DNA of 49,430 bases from an uncultured Saprospiraceae bacterium (lineage in GTDB: Bacteria; Bacteroidota; Bacteroidia; Chitinophagales; Saprospiraceae): positions 1 to 49,430 of the forward strand of contig CALBEE010000151.1 in assembly GCA_937927575.1 (NCBI GenBank), given 5' to 3'. Shown piece after piece: positions 33,053 through 41,413 of this stretch. Within the stretch, counting starts at the first letter, position 1; each line of letters begins with the position of its first letter. Both the position numbers and the translations under genes were made by a program. Below the pieces are notes generated by a model. That model was not told the DNA's origin. It worked only from the letters and a program-made list of their open reading frames with translations, and did no database searches.

Positions 33053-35656
33053 TTATTGTAAAACTACTTTTTTAGCCTGTCTATTATTTTTGCTGCTAAG
33101 CGTAATTACATAAGTTCCTCTTGGCAAATCTGCTACATCAAAGATCAGAGAGTTGTTTTCAGAATTGATAAATCTAACCGGCCTGCCTGACAAAGAATAC
33201 AAACTGTAAGTGTAAGGTCCTTCCCAGTCGTCATTAGCATGCACCTTAATCCAATCGGTAGTAGGATTAGGGTAGATGATGACATCATGATATTTATAAT
33301 TTTCTAAATCAATATTATCAATCCATTTAGCTAATGAGTCGACATAGATTTGATCTATCATCGTCCTGCCTATTGGCGGCATCCGATTATCATCGATACT
33401 TGCGTCCCTCACCCATAATTCAGATTCTTGATGTGATCCAGGCAATATTGTTACTGAATTTGGTGTCGAGGCGTGACTTTGAGACTGAAGGTTAAATAGG
33501 GTTCTAATATTTCTTGTGCCTTCATATGTAAAGTCTAAATATACTGATGGTACACCACCATCTCTATGACATGAAGAACAATTAGAATCCAAATATGATC
33601 TTATTCTTTTTTCGAGTGATGCATCATCACTGTCCACTTTGGCTAGTTTATCATAGCTTCCTGGATTAGAGACAGTATTGGAGAATATACCTAGTTCATC
33701 AAGGTACTCTAATTGGTTTATTGATTGACCATCGTGTTCATAGCTTTTGTTGAGCTGTAGTGTATTATACCCGAGTACATATTCTGCATTTGGATTATGA
33801 CAAGTGATACATTGTGTTCGACTCGGAAACTCCCATGTTTGAGTATGCGAGAACTGTCCATTATCAAAAATATCGATCTCTCTCTCGTCACTTATAGTTA
33901 ATAATTCGGCGTCAGTTCCTTCTTCATTCCATCGATAAGTTACACCATAATGTCTACCATCTTCAGCCATTACGAAGAATCTTGTTTCCACCTTAGTAGT
34001 AATGCCGTCAGGATCTGTAGTGATAGGGAGTTCAAAGTGTTTTACAAAGACAGTTCCTTTGGGAAAAGACCAAGGCTTTGTAGAATCGAAAGTGATCTGC
34101 TCAGATTCATTATCATATTGACCATCATTGGGTATTGCAATCCATCTACGTTTTTTAGCTCCATCAGACCATAGTGGAGAATTGACATCATAAGGAATAA
34201 GTCCAGGAATTACATCGAGGTTTTCGAGATCTGTAAAAACACCTAATTGCGATAAATATTTCGGTGGATCAGCCACCACAGTATTTCTTTGTAGTTCTAT
34301 AAGTGCACCATCAGTTTCATGATCTTCACCCATGACCGTAATGATAAGTCGTCCATCTTTAAGCTCGTGAATGCCAGTAAGTCCTGGCTTATTAGGAAGT
34401 GTAACTTCATGATTAGCAATATTAGAGATTAGAACTCTATTTTCTGTCGCTGTATCTTCTCCATCTGTAGTAATCGCAGCTATCTTGTTGGAGGTAAAAT
34501 CACCGTAGATATAATGATCAAAGAGAGTTGGAAATTTAGAATTGCGGTATAATGTTCCGCCTATTACACAAGTTCCATAAGATCTCTCATATTGAAAGTA
34601 AGGTGGTCTTTGTGTACCAATAGGATTTGTAGGGAAGTCATGGACTTCTGAGGCCAATGTACCTTCCATATAGGGCCATTGCATATTTTCACCTTTACGT
34701 ACTTTATTTATTTCTTCGCGCTTATCAGATCCAGTGTCCACTAGCCAAATATCATCAGAGGTTTCATCGTAGCTTATTGTAAAAGGACTTCTTGCTCCTA
34801 GAGCATAAAACTCTTCTAGGACTTCTCCGTCTTCACTAAGCCATGGATTGTCATTAGGGATAGAATATCCCTGACTAAAAGTACCTCCCCATCCTTGTGG
34901 AGGATTAGCGTTACTAATGGGTTGTCTTCTTATAGGATGACTTCGATTAGGATCGTTATCCACATCAATACGAAATATACCATTAAAAAACCCTCCATCT
35001 AATCGTTGGGTTGAAGCCTCTTGATATTCATCTTTACCTTCATCACCTACACTAAAATATAGAAATCCATCTGGTCCAAATACCATTGGTCCGCCATTAT
35101 GCCAAGGATATCTATCATATTGCTGTATCAGTTTCTCTTCGGAATCTCTATCAAAAACTTCATCTACAGGATTCCAAGTAAATTTTGAAAGCACGCTAAA
35201 GCCATTTACATCCCATTGGCTAGGGTCTGGCTTAGTTTTATAATATACAAATAGAAATTGCTTATCCGGAAACAGAGGATCACCAAAATTAGGGTGAAGT
35301 ACGATTCCTAAGGCACCAGCATCAGAAAGATTAAATGTACTTGCGCTGATATCTAGAACTAATTTTTTGCTCGAACCATCTGTTGGTACGCGCCATAATT
35401 GACCTTTTTTGGATAGAATTAGTAAATCATCATTATCTGGAAATTGTTTGATGCCTACTGGAGCAGAAATATGAATTTGTCCAAATTGTGTGAGACTCCA
35501 TGAGCCTTCTTCCCCTGGTGAAGTAGAAGGCATAATGCCATTCAGATATTGACCTATCGATCCAGGAGGAGTCGGAGGGGATACCTTAAGAGATAAGCCC
35601 AACGTCAATATGGTTAAGGCTATAGATAATGTTATGAGCGATCTTGCTTTGATCAA
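33053..35656 (-). CDS. PQQ-type sugar dehydrogenase/diheme fusion with T9SS sorting domain
   Basis: An 867-residue secreted protein. An N-terminal hydrophobic signal (about 5-24) precedes a GSDH-like propeller (about 45-450: YPWHNGGPMVFGPDGFLYFSVGDEG, GARSPFTISYD, MQWPYMEG). A second region (about 470-730) carries two heme sites, CITCH (616-620) and CSSCH (693-697), with the conserved SPLWSDGAKKRRW segment of SO2930-type diheme proteins. The end (about 790-867) is a T9SS type-A domain (IIYPNPTTDWIKVHA, LPRGTYVITL, terminal KKVVLQ). It may oxidise sugars outside the cell and pass electrons to its own hemes. PQQ use is inferred from family only. Confidence 0.88.
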   Translation of the reverse strand: MIKARSLITLSIALTILTLGLSLKVSPPTPPGSIGQYLNGIMPSTSPGEEGSWSLTQFGQIHISAPVGIKQFPDNDDLLILSKKGQLWRVPTDGSSKKLVLDISASTFNLSDAGALGIVLHPNFGDPLFPDKQFLFVYYKTKPDPSQWDVNGFSVLSKFTWNPVDEVFDRDSEEKLIQQYDRYPWHNGGPMVFGPDGFLYFSVGDEGKDEYQEASTQRLDGGFFNGIFRIDVDNDPNRSHPIRRQPISNANPPQGWGGTFSQGYSIPNDNPWLSEDGEVLEEFYALGARSPFTISYDETSDDIWLVDTGSDKREEINKVRKGENMQWPYMEGTLASEVHDFPTNPIGTQRPPYFQYERSYGTCVIGGTLYRNSKFPTLFDHYIYGDFTSNKIAAITTDGEDTATENRVLISNIANHEVTLPNKPGLTGIHELKDGRLIITVMGEDHETDGALIELQRNTVVADPPKYLSQLGVFTDLENLDVIPGLIPYDVNSPLWSDGAKKRRWIAIPNDGQYDNESEQITFDSTKPWSFPKGTVFVKHFELPITTDPDGITTKVETRFFVMAEDGRHYGVTYRWNEEGTDAELLTISDEREIDIFDNGQFSHTQTWEFPSRTQCITCHNPNAEYVLGYNTLQLNKSYEHDGQSINQLEYLDELGIFSNTVSNPGSYDKLAKVDSDDASLEKRIRSYLDSNCSSCHRDGGVPSVYLDFTYEGTRNIRTLFNLQSQSHASTPNSVTILPGSHQESELWVRDASIDDNRMPPIGRTMIDQIYVDSLAKWIDNIDLENYKYHDVIIYPNPTTDWIKVHANDDWEGPYTYSLYSLSGRPVRFINSENNSLIFDVADLPRGTYVITLSSKNNRQAKKVVLQ

Positions 35657-35874
35657 AACGGTATTAATTATGGTTAAGGGTAAAAATAGAGCTTAATCTT
35701 TAGATATACAGAAGGTTTGAGCCACCTATTCTGCTAAATAAACGTTTAAGTCAGAGATATGATGCCTATTGGACTTAAAGAGAAAATTACAGTGGGGAAT
35801 AGATCACTTTTAGCTTTTCCTTTCGTTATAAGAAACATTATATAGTGATATACATTAATATCATCTGACTTCCC

Positions 35875-35882
35875 TACATTTG
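35875..35882 (+). promoter_or_regulatory. -7 element TACATTTG close to the ATG
   Basis: It matches TAnnTTTG and ends 8 bases before the ATG at 35891, so the transcript would be almost leaderless if used. Confidence 0.4.
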
Positions 35883-35890
35883 CGTATAAT

Positions 35891-37918
35891 ATGGAATTTA
35901 TATATCCTTCATTTTTATGGGCGCTTTTGGCCCTCGCCCTACCCATTATAATTCACTTATTCTACTTCCGTAGATTTAAGAAAGTGGAGTTTACTAATGT
36001 TAGATTTCTTAAAGAGATTAAAGAAGAGACTGCTTCTAGAAGTAAGCTTAAGAATCTATTGGTTCTGCTTTCCAGATTATTAGCCATAGCGTTTTTAGTA
36101 TTTGCATTTGCACAACCATTTTTAAGTGATGGTCAAAAAATCAAAAAAGGAGATAGTGCTATTTCAGTTTTTGTAGATAATAGTTTTAGCATGAATGCTT
36201 TAAGCAGTGATATTCCACTCTTGGATATTGCTAAAGAAAAAGCAAGGCAAGTGATTAATGCTTATTCCGAGTCTGATCAATATCAAATATTGACGCATGA
36301 TTTTGAAGGACGGCATCAAAGATTAGTAAGTAAAGAAGATGCATTAGGTCTAATAGATGAAATACAAATTACCCCAGAAGTAAAGACGATAGATAAAGTG
36401 ATCAATCGTCAACTGCAAGTAATGGATCTAGGTGAAGAGAACAAAGTATCATATGTGATATCTGATTTTCAAACGTCTATTACTGATATTAGTATAGAAG
36501 CGGATACATCTTACGAACTTAATTTAGTACCTATTCAATCTGTACAGGAGTCAAATATTTCGATAGATAGTGCCTGGTTTGATTCTCCAGTGGCAATGCC
36601 TAATCAAAATAATAAGCTCATTGTCGAAATCACTAATCATAGTGACGACGCTTCCGAAGGCATAAGGTTGAGTATGACTCAGGATGGAGAAGAAAAGCCA
36701 GTGGGGTCATTTAATATATCTGCCAGAAGTACTATAGTCGATACAGTTAATGTAAGTTTTATAAAAACCGGTTACCAAGATGCTATACTTAAAGTGTCTG
36801 ATTATCCAGTACAGTTTGATGATGAGTATTACCTCACTTTTTATGCAAAAGAAAATATAAAAGTATTATCGCTAAATAATACAGGACAGAATCGATATCT
36901 AACTGCGGTCTTTAATGGTCTAAATAATTTTGAACTTACAAACGAAGCATTGAATAAAGTTCAATTTGATCGTTTGCCGGAGTATGATTTGATCATTCTA
37001 AATGATCTTAACTCTATTAGTTCTGGGCTTTCATCAGAACTGCAAAACTATGTCTTGGAAGGAGGGAATACATTAATTTTTCCAGCCGCTAATGCATCTA
37101 AAGAAAGTTACAATAGCTTCTTAGGCGCTATGGCTGTGGATAGACTTGAAGAATGGATAGAAGATCAAAGAGAAGTAAGCAGAGTGAATACAGATGAATT
37201 TGTATTCAGTGAAGTATTTCTAAGTAGAAGTAACAAGAATTTGAAGTTGCCTATCACTCAAGGTAATTATACATTGACTAATTTTCAATCCAGAGGACAA
37301 GAGAAATTATTAAGTTATCGAGATGGAAAAGTATATCTGGCTAAGTATGCTAAGGGTAGGGGGAATGTATACCTGTCTGCAGCTCCTTTGTCAAATGAAT
37401 ACAATGATTTAGCAATTAATGCAGAAGTTTTTGTGCCAATGCTATATAAGATGGCCTTGGCAAGTGGCCTACGCCAGGAGATTGCATATACGATTGGAAG
37501 TGATGAAGTAATTTCTGTTGATTATAGTGGAAGGAGTGATGATATAGTATACAAAATAGATGGACCGAGTGAATTTATTCCTGCTCAGACTAATACTGGA
37601 AATACGACTTATCTAAGCATGAATGATCAGATCAAAAAATCAGGCTTTTATAGTGTCAAATTAGCAGAGCAAGAGAAAAGTAGGCTTGCCTTTAATTATG
37701 ATAGGATAGAGTCTGACTTGGGGTATCTAAATTCAGATCAATTAGAATCTCAGTTTGAAGGATTAAATCTTAATATATTAGACAATCAGCTTGAAGCAGA
37801 TCTCGGAGCAAGTGTGAGCGAAAAGGATAAAGGAATACCCCTTTGGAGATGGTGTATTATTTTGACCTTGATATTTTTAGCTATAGAACAATTGTTGCTG
37901 AGATTTTGGACTACATAA
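35891..37918 (+). CDS. BatA/VWA-type membrane protein
   Basis: A 675-residue protein. The N-terminus MEFIYPSFLWALLALALPIIIHLFYFRRF and SRLLAIAFLVFAFAQPF are the two helices of the BatA (aerotolerance regulator N-terminal) domain. A VWA-like domain follows with a DNSFSMN metal-site motif (about 95) and a DUF-type mixed region to about 640, and a C-terminal helix (WRWCIILTLIFLAIEQLLL) ends the protein. The DxSxS MIDAS is present as DNSFS. The role is unknown, perhaps assembly of an envelope complex. It is translated 16 bp upstream of the dihydroorotase-like gene, as in other Bacteroidota. Confidence 0.88.
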   Translation: MEFIYPSFLWALLALALPIIIHLFYFRRFKKVEFTNVRFLKEIKEETASRSKLKNLLVLLSRLLAIAFLVFAFAQPFLSDGQKIKKGDSAISVFVDNSFSMNALSSDIPLLDIAKEKARQVINAYSESDQYQILTHDFEGRHQRLVSKEDALGLIDEIQITPEVKTIDKVINRQLQVMDLGEENKVSYVISDFQTSITDISIEADTSYELNLVPIQSVQESNISIDSAWFDSPVAMPNQNNKLIVEITNHSDDASEGIRLSMTQDGEEKPVGSFNISARSTIVDTVNVSFIKTGYQDAILKVSDYPVQFDDEYYLTFYAKENIKVLSLNNTGQNRYLTAVFNGLNNFELTNEALNKVQFDRLPEYDLIILNDLNSISSGLSSELQNYVLEGGNTLIFPAANASKESYNSFLGAMAVDRLEEWIEDQREVSRVNTDEFVFSEVFLSRSNKNLKLPITQGNYTLTNFQSRGQEKLLSYRDGKVYLAKYAKGRGNVYLSAAPLSNEYNDLAINAEVFVPMLYKMALASGLRQEIAYTIGSDEVISVDYSGRSDDIVYKIDGPSEFIPAQTNTGNTTYLSMNDQIKKSGFYSVKLAEQEKSRLAFNYDRIESDLGYLNSDQLESQFEGLNLNILDNQLEADLGASVSEKDKGIPLWRWCIILTLIFLAIEQLLLRFWTT

Positions 37919-37934
37919 AATAACGAGTACTCTT

Positions 37935-39203
37935 ATGGATATTTTACTTAAGCGAGCAAAGATCATAGCATCAGGAGATAAAAATCACCTTCAGACTAAG
38001 GATATACTCATAAGTAAAGGTAAGATCGAGAAGATAGCCAATAACGTATCAGCGCCAAAGGCAAAAGTGATTGAAAGTGCCAACTTACATGTATCTATCG
38101 GATGGATGGATATAGGAACTCACATCGGAGAACCAGGGCTAGAGCATAGAGAAACTATAGAATCAGCTGCAAGGGCAGCAGCGGTTGGCGGATATACGGA
38201 TATTGCAGTAATGCCTACCGTAAATCCGGTTACACATTCTAAATCGGAGGTAAGTTATATTGCCAACAACCAACCTTCAAACGGTGTCAGAATACATTCT
38301 ATAGCCGCAGTAAGCAAAAATGCTAAAGGTGAAGATTTAACAGAGATGATAGATATGTCAAGAGCCGGAGCCGTCGCTTTTGGTGATGGACTTAAATCTA
38401 TAGAGGATAGTGGTATGATGATGAGAGCTTTGCAATATGCTAAGGCGGTACAAAAACCGATCATTAATTACTCATTGGATAAGTCATTGGCACATGATGG
38501 TCAGATGCACGAAGGTGATGTCAGTGTTAGTTTGGGAATGCAAGGAATCCCTTCTTTGGCTGAGCAGGTGGCTGTTCAACGAGATTTGTATTTGACGAAG
38601 TATACAGATTCTGAATTGGTAATGCATTGTATTTCTACAAGTGAAAGCTGCGATCTAGTGAAAAAAGCGATAAAAGATAAGATCAATGTAAGTGCGACTG
38701 TAGCTTATTTAAATCTGATTCATACGGATGAAGATTTAAGAACTTTCAATTCAAACTTAAAAGTTAGACCACCATTAAGATCTAATGATGATAGAAAATC
38801 TTTAATAAAAGGATTGCGAAATGGTAGCATTCAATCTATTGTCAGTAATCATGTTCCTTTGGAGGAGGAGCAAAAGAAATTAGAATTTAGTTATGCGGGT
38901 TTTGGAGCGATAGGATTGGAGACATGTTTTGCAGCGATCAATACTTATTTGTCTCATGATTTGTCACTAGAAGATATCGTGAATGCATTAACAATAGGTC
39001 CGCGAAGACAATTGAAAACTGAAATTCCTGAGATCAAGTCTGGCGCTGAAGTATGTCTTACAGTATTTGATCCTTCTATTAGATGGTCTTACGAGTCTAG
39101 ATCTAAAAAGTCTATTTCTGCAAATAATAACTATCTAGCTTCCGAGCTGAAAGGGAAAGTATTGGCAACTATCTCTGGTAGTAAATCCACTATAAATCTG
39201 TAG
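37935..39203 (+). CDS. Dihydroorotase-like amidohydrolase, active site degenerate
   Basis: A 422-residue amidohydrolase of the dihydroorotase class. The usual metal and substrate motif DxHVHxREPG is here DIGTHIGEPG (residues 59-68): the first His is Gly61 and the substrate Arg is Gly65. The HAED loop is YSLD (about 179-182) and the catalytic DHAPH is NHVPL (Asn305, His306). MHCISTSES (His231) is kept. Loss of one metal ligand, the Arg and the catalytic Asp suggests a non-catalytic PyrC'-like subunit, as in some Pseudomonas where such a protein assembles with aspartate carbamoyltransferase. It is called dihydroorotase in many genomes. Gene order BatA-like, this, DUF4199 is conserved in Bacteroidota. 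Confidence 0.85.
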   Translation: MDILLKRAKIIASGDKNHLQTKDILISKGKIEKIANNVSAPKAKVIESANLHVSIGWMDIGTHIGEPGLEHRETIESAARAAAVGGYTDIAVMPTVNPVTHSKSEVSYIANNQPSNGVRIHSIAAVSKNAKGEDLTEMIDMSRAGAVAFGDGLKSIEDSGMMMRALQYAKAVQKPIINYSLDKSLAHDGQMHEGDVSVSLGMQGIPSLAEQVAVQRDLYLTKYTDSELVMHCISTSESCDLVKKAIKDKINVSATVAYLNLIHTDEDLRTFNSNLKVRPPLRSNDDRKSLIKGLRNGSIQSIVSNHVPLEEEQKKLEFSYAGFGAIGLETCFAAINTYLSHDLSLEDIVNALTIGPRRQLKTEIPEIKSGAEVCLTVFDPSIRWSYESRSKKSISANNNYLASELKGKVLATISGSKSTINL

Positions 39204-39324
39204 ATAATTATGGTCGTTGGTCTAAATTAATCTATGGACTGCATGATTTTTTTATATATTGTATAATATTATATATGCTTTAAGTGTATTTAAACGATTA
39301 TTCAACTTTTAAAAGTCAATCAAA

Positions 39325-39834
39325 ATGGAAAATATTAAGATCAAAAATGGTTTGATATTAGGAGGTGTATTAGTGGCACTCACTCTAATCTTGTATTTAA
39401 TTGACCCTAGATTTTATCTTACTTGGGGCTCTTGGATAGGGTATGTGGTTATAATATATTTCATGTATAAAACTGCAGTGGCAGTCAGAGAATCGGAAGG
39501 CGGAGTATTATCCTTTGGAAGTGCTTTTGTAGCCTCCTTAGTACCGATGGTTATAGGACTTCTGATTTCATACATATTTGCTTACATATTGCAAAATTTT
39601 ATAGCGCCTGAGTTAACTGATTTAACCAAAGAAATAGCTATCGAAGCTATCGAAAAAGTGGCAGAGATGTTTGGCGGTGATATGGGTGACGAAATGATGG
39701 AACAAATCGAAAATGAAGATTACAGCTTAACTATGGGTAAAACTTTAATGGGGTGGATATTCTCTTCTTTAATTGGATGTATACCTGCACTGATAGTTGG
39801 AGCTATTACTAAAAGAAGCGGTGAATTTGCCTAA
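39325..39834 (+). CDS. DUF4199 membrane protein, copy 1
   Basis: A 169-residue protein with four hydrophobic segments: LILGGVLVALTLILYLI (about 9-25), IGYVVIIYFMYKT, FGSAFVASLVPMVIGLLISYIFAYIL and a C-terminal MGWIFSSLIGCIPALIVGAI. The acidic amphipathic stretch (about 92-130) and KRSGE end match DUF4199, a Bacteroidota family of unknown role often found next to a glycosyltransferase. Its paralogue follows after a terminator. Confidence 0.85.
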   Translation: MENIKIKNGLILGGVLVALTLILYLIDPRFYLTWGSWIGYVVIIYFMYKTAVAVRESEGGVLSFGSAFVASLVPMVIGLLISYIFAYILQNFIAPELTDLTKEIAIEAIEKVAEMFGGDMGDEMMEQIENEDYSLTMGKTLMGWIFSSLIGCIPALIVGAITKRSGEFA

Positions 39835-39886
39835 TCTAGTTATGTAGATTATTTAAAGAGTATTGCCAATTACAATCCAAATGAGT

Positions 39887-39920
39887 AGCCTGTATCTTCC
39901 CAAGGATGCAGGCTTTTTTA
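39887..39920 (+). terminator. Terminator between the DUF4199 copies
   Basis: AGCCTGTATC (39887-39896) pairs with GATGCAGGCT (39905-39914) with one mismatch, then a T run. It partly uncouples the second copy. Confidence 0.75.
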
Positions 39921-39938
39921 TGAATGAAAATATGAGGA

Positions 39939-40460
39939 ATGATTGAGGATCTAAAAATTAGAAATGGCTTACATGCTGGTATAGTTATAATCATAGTAGG
40001 TACGTTAATGCATGCTATGGATCCAAGAACTTTTTTGAATTCATATGGATTTTTAGGATACGTTGTCTTCTTATTTTATATGGTTAGATCGGTAAGGCAA
40101 ATTCGAAAAGAAGAAGGTGGATATATTACATTTGCTTCTGCTTTTATAGCGGCATTTGTTCCGATGACTATAGGTGTTTTTTTTTATTCTTTGTTTAATT
40201 ATGCGATTCACAATTGGATCAATCCTGATATAATTATTATGATCAAAGAAGTAGCTTTAGAATCAGCAGAATTTGCTCGAGAAAAAATGTCTGATTTCTT
40301 TGATGTAGAAATGACAGAAGAAGAAATGAGATCAATAGTCGAACAACAAGATTTTAGACTTAATGTAGGGACAACTTTATTGTCTTGGTTGTTAACAACT
40401 ATAATGGGCTCTATACCGGCATTAATAATAGCAGCATTTATGAGAAGAGGTGAACATTAG
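39939..40460 (+). CDS. DUF4199 membrane protein, copy 2
   Basis: A 173-residue paralogue of copy 1, starting MIEDLKIRNGLHAGIVIIIVGTLMHAMDPRTF, which aligns with MENIKIKNGLILGGVLVALTLILYLIDPRFY of copy 1. EEGGYITFASAFIAAFVPMTIG and LLSWLLTTIMGSIPALIIAAFMRRGE are again shared. Identity looks moderate, so the duplication is not recent. It starts 18 bases after the terminator T run. Confidence 0.85.
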   Translation: MIEDLKIRNGLHAGIVIIIVGTLMHAMDPRTFLNSYGFLGYVVFLFYMVRSVRQIRKEEGGYITFASAFIAAFVPMTIGVFFYSLFNYAIHNWINPDIIIMIKEVALESAEFAREKMSDFFDVEMTEEEMRSIVEQQDFRLNVGTTLLSWLLTTIMGSIPALIIAAFMRRGEH

Positions 40461-40498
40461 CGAATCTAGATTTCGAAAATGTTTTTTCATTCGATTAT

Positions 40499-41413
40499 TT
40501 AGTAAAACGCACTTAAATCTAAAGAATATAAATAACCGCCTTCGTCAGTTTCTGACTCTGCTCCTAGTAAATACTTATGATCTTCTAGATGAACAATAGC
40601 TTCGATCTGTGTAGTTTGTGGTATCGCAATATTTCTCTTTAAATGGTATGCGCCATCCAGTTTTTCTAATATGCTAATCTTATTTATAAAACTAGAACCA
40701 TTAAATGTGAGGTAGCTGAGGAGTATAAGATCTCCTGAGGGATCTTTGGCTATATCTGTAGTCAATCCACCAACATTTATAGACTCACCTTTGATAATAT
40801 TTTCTGTGGTTAAATCCAAACGATAGACATTGGTTTTAAGATCACTTCTATTTTTACTAAAGAATATTGCTGTATTACCTTCTACTAATAATGACTCACA
40901 ATCGAAAGGGTGGAAATTGCTGGTCGTAAAGTCAGTTTGATCAGGCCATATAAAATTTATAGTATCCATACATGTAAATTCGCTACCGGTCTGATAAGGA
41001 ATGGTATAGAGATTTAGACTTTCACGATCTCCTTCATTATTGCCAGTATCAGCGATATAAATCTTTCCATTTTCATATTGAATAGCCTCCCAATCTACAT
41101 TGGCGATATCGTTTACATGGATGACTGAAACAATCTCTGCTGTTGTAGGATTGATTTCTTGTAATAAAGTATGCGAACTGCCATCATTCATTGAAATAAT
41201 ACGATCTTCAGTTTTTATCATTCCAGAACATTCATTTATTTCATTTGGAAATCTCGCTATCTCAACAATAATAGGAAATGGAGTGGTATCTACTTCTACC
41301 TCCATTGAGTCTTGAGGCATACTTGTATCTGGCATATCACTCATAGGTGTTTTTTTACTGCAACTGCTAATACATAGCAATAGTAAAAGTGATAAGGAGT
41401 AGAATTTTGTCAT
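40499..41413 (-). CDS. Lipoprotein with propeller-like fold
   Basis: A 304-residue lipoprotein (MTKFYSLSLLLLLCISSC, Cys18). The rest is a series of short strands: ECSGMIKTEDRIISMNDGS, NVDWEAIQYENGKIYIADTGNN, FDCESLLVEGNTAIFFSKN, TTDIAKDPSGDLILLSY and QIEAIVHLEDHKYLLGAESE. This order of WEAI, CESL and EAI motifs is like SdiA-regulated or esterase-like phytase propellers. No catalytic residue is evident. It overlaps the upstream CotH gene by 4 bp on the same strand, so the two are translationally coupled. Confidence 0.75.
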   Translation of the reverse strand: MTKFYSLSLLLLLCISSCSKKTPMSDMPDTSMPQDSMEVEVDTTPFPIIVEIARFPNEINECSGMIKTEDRIISMNDGSSHTLLQEINPTTAEIVSVIHVNDIANVDWEAIQYENGKIYIADTGNNEGDRESLNLYTIPYQTGSEFTCMDTINFIWPDQTDFTTSNFHPFDCESLLVEGNTAIFFSKNRSDLKTNVYRLDLTTENIIKGESINVGGLTTDIAKDPSGDLILLSYLTFNGSSFINKISILEKLDGAYHLKRNIAIPQTTQIEAIVHLEDHKYLLGAESETDEGGYLYSLDLSAFY

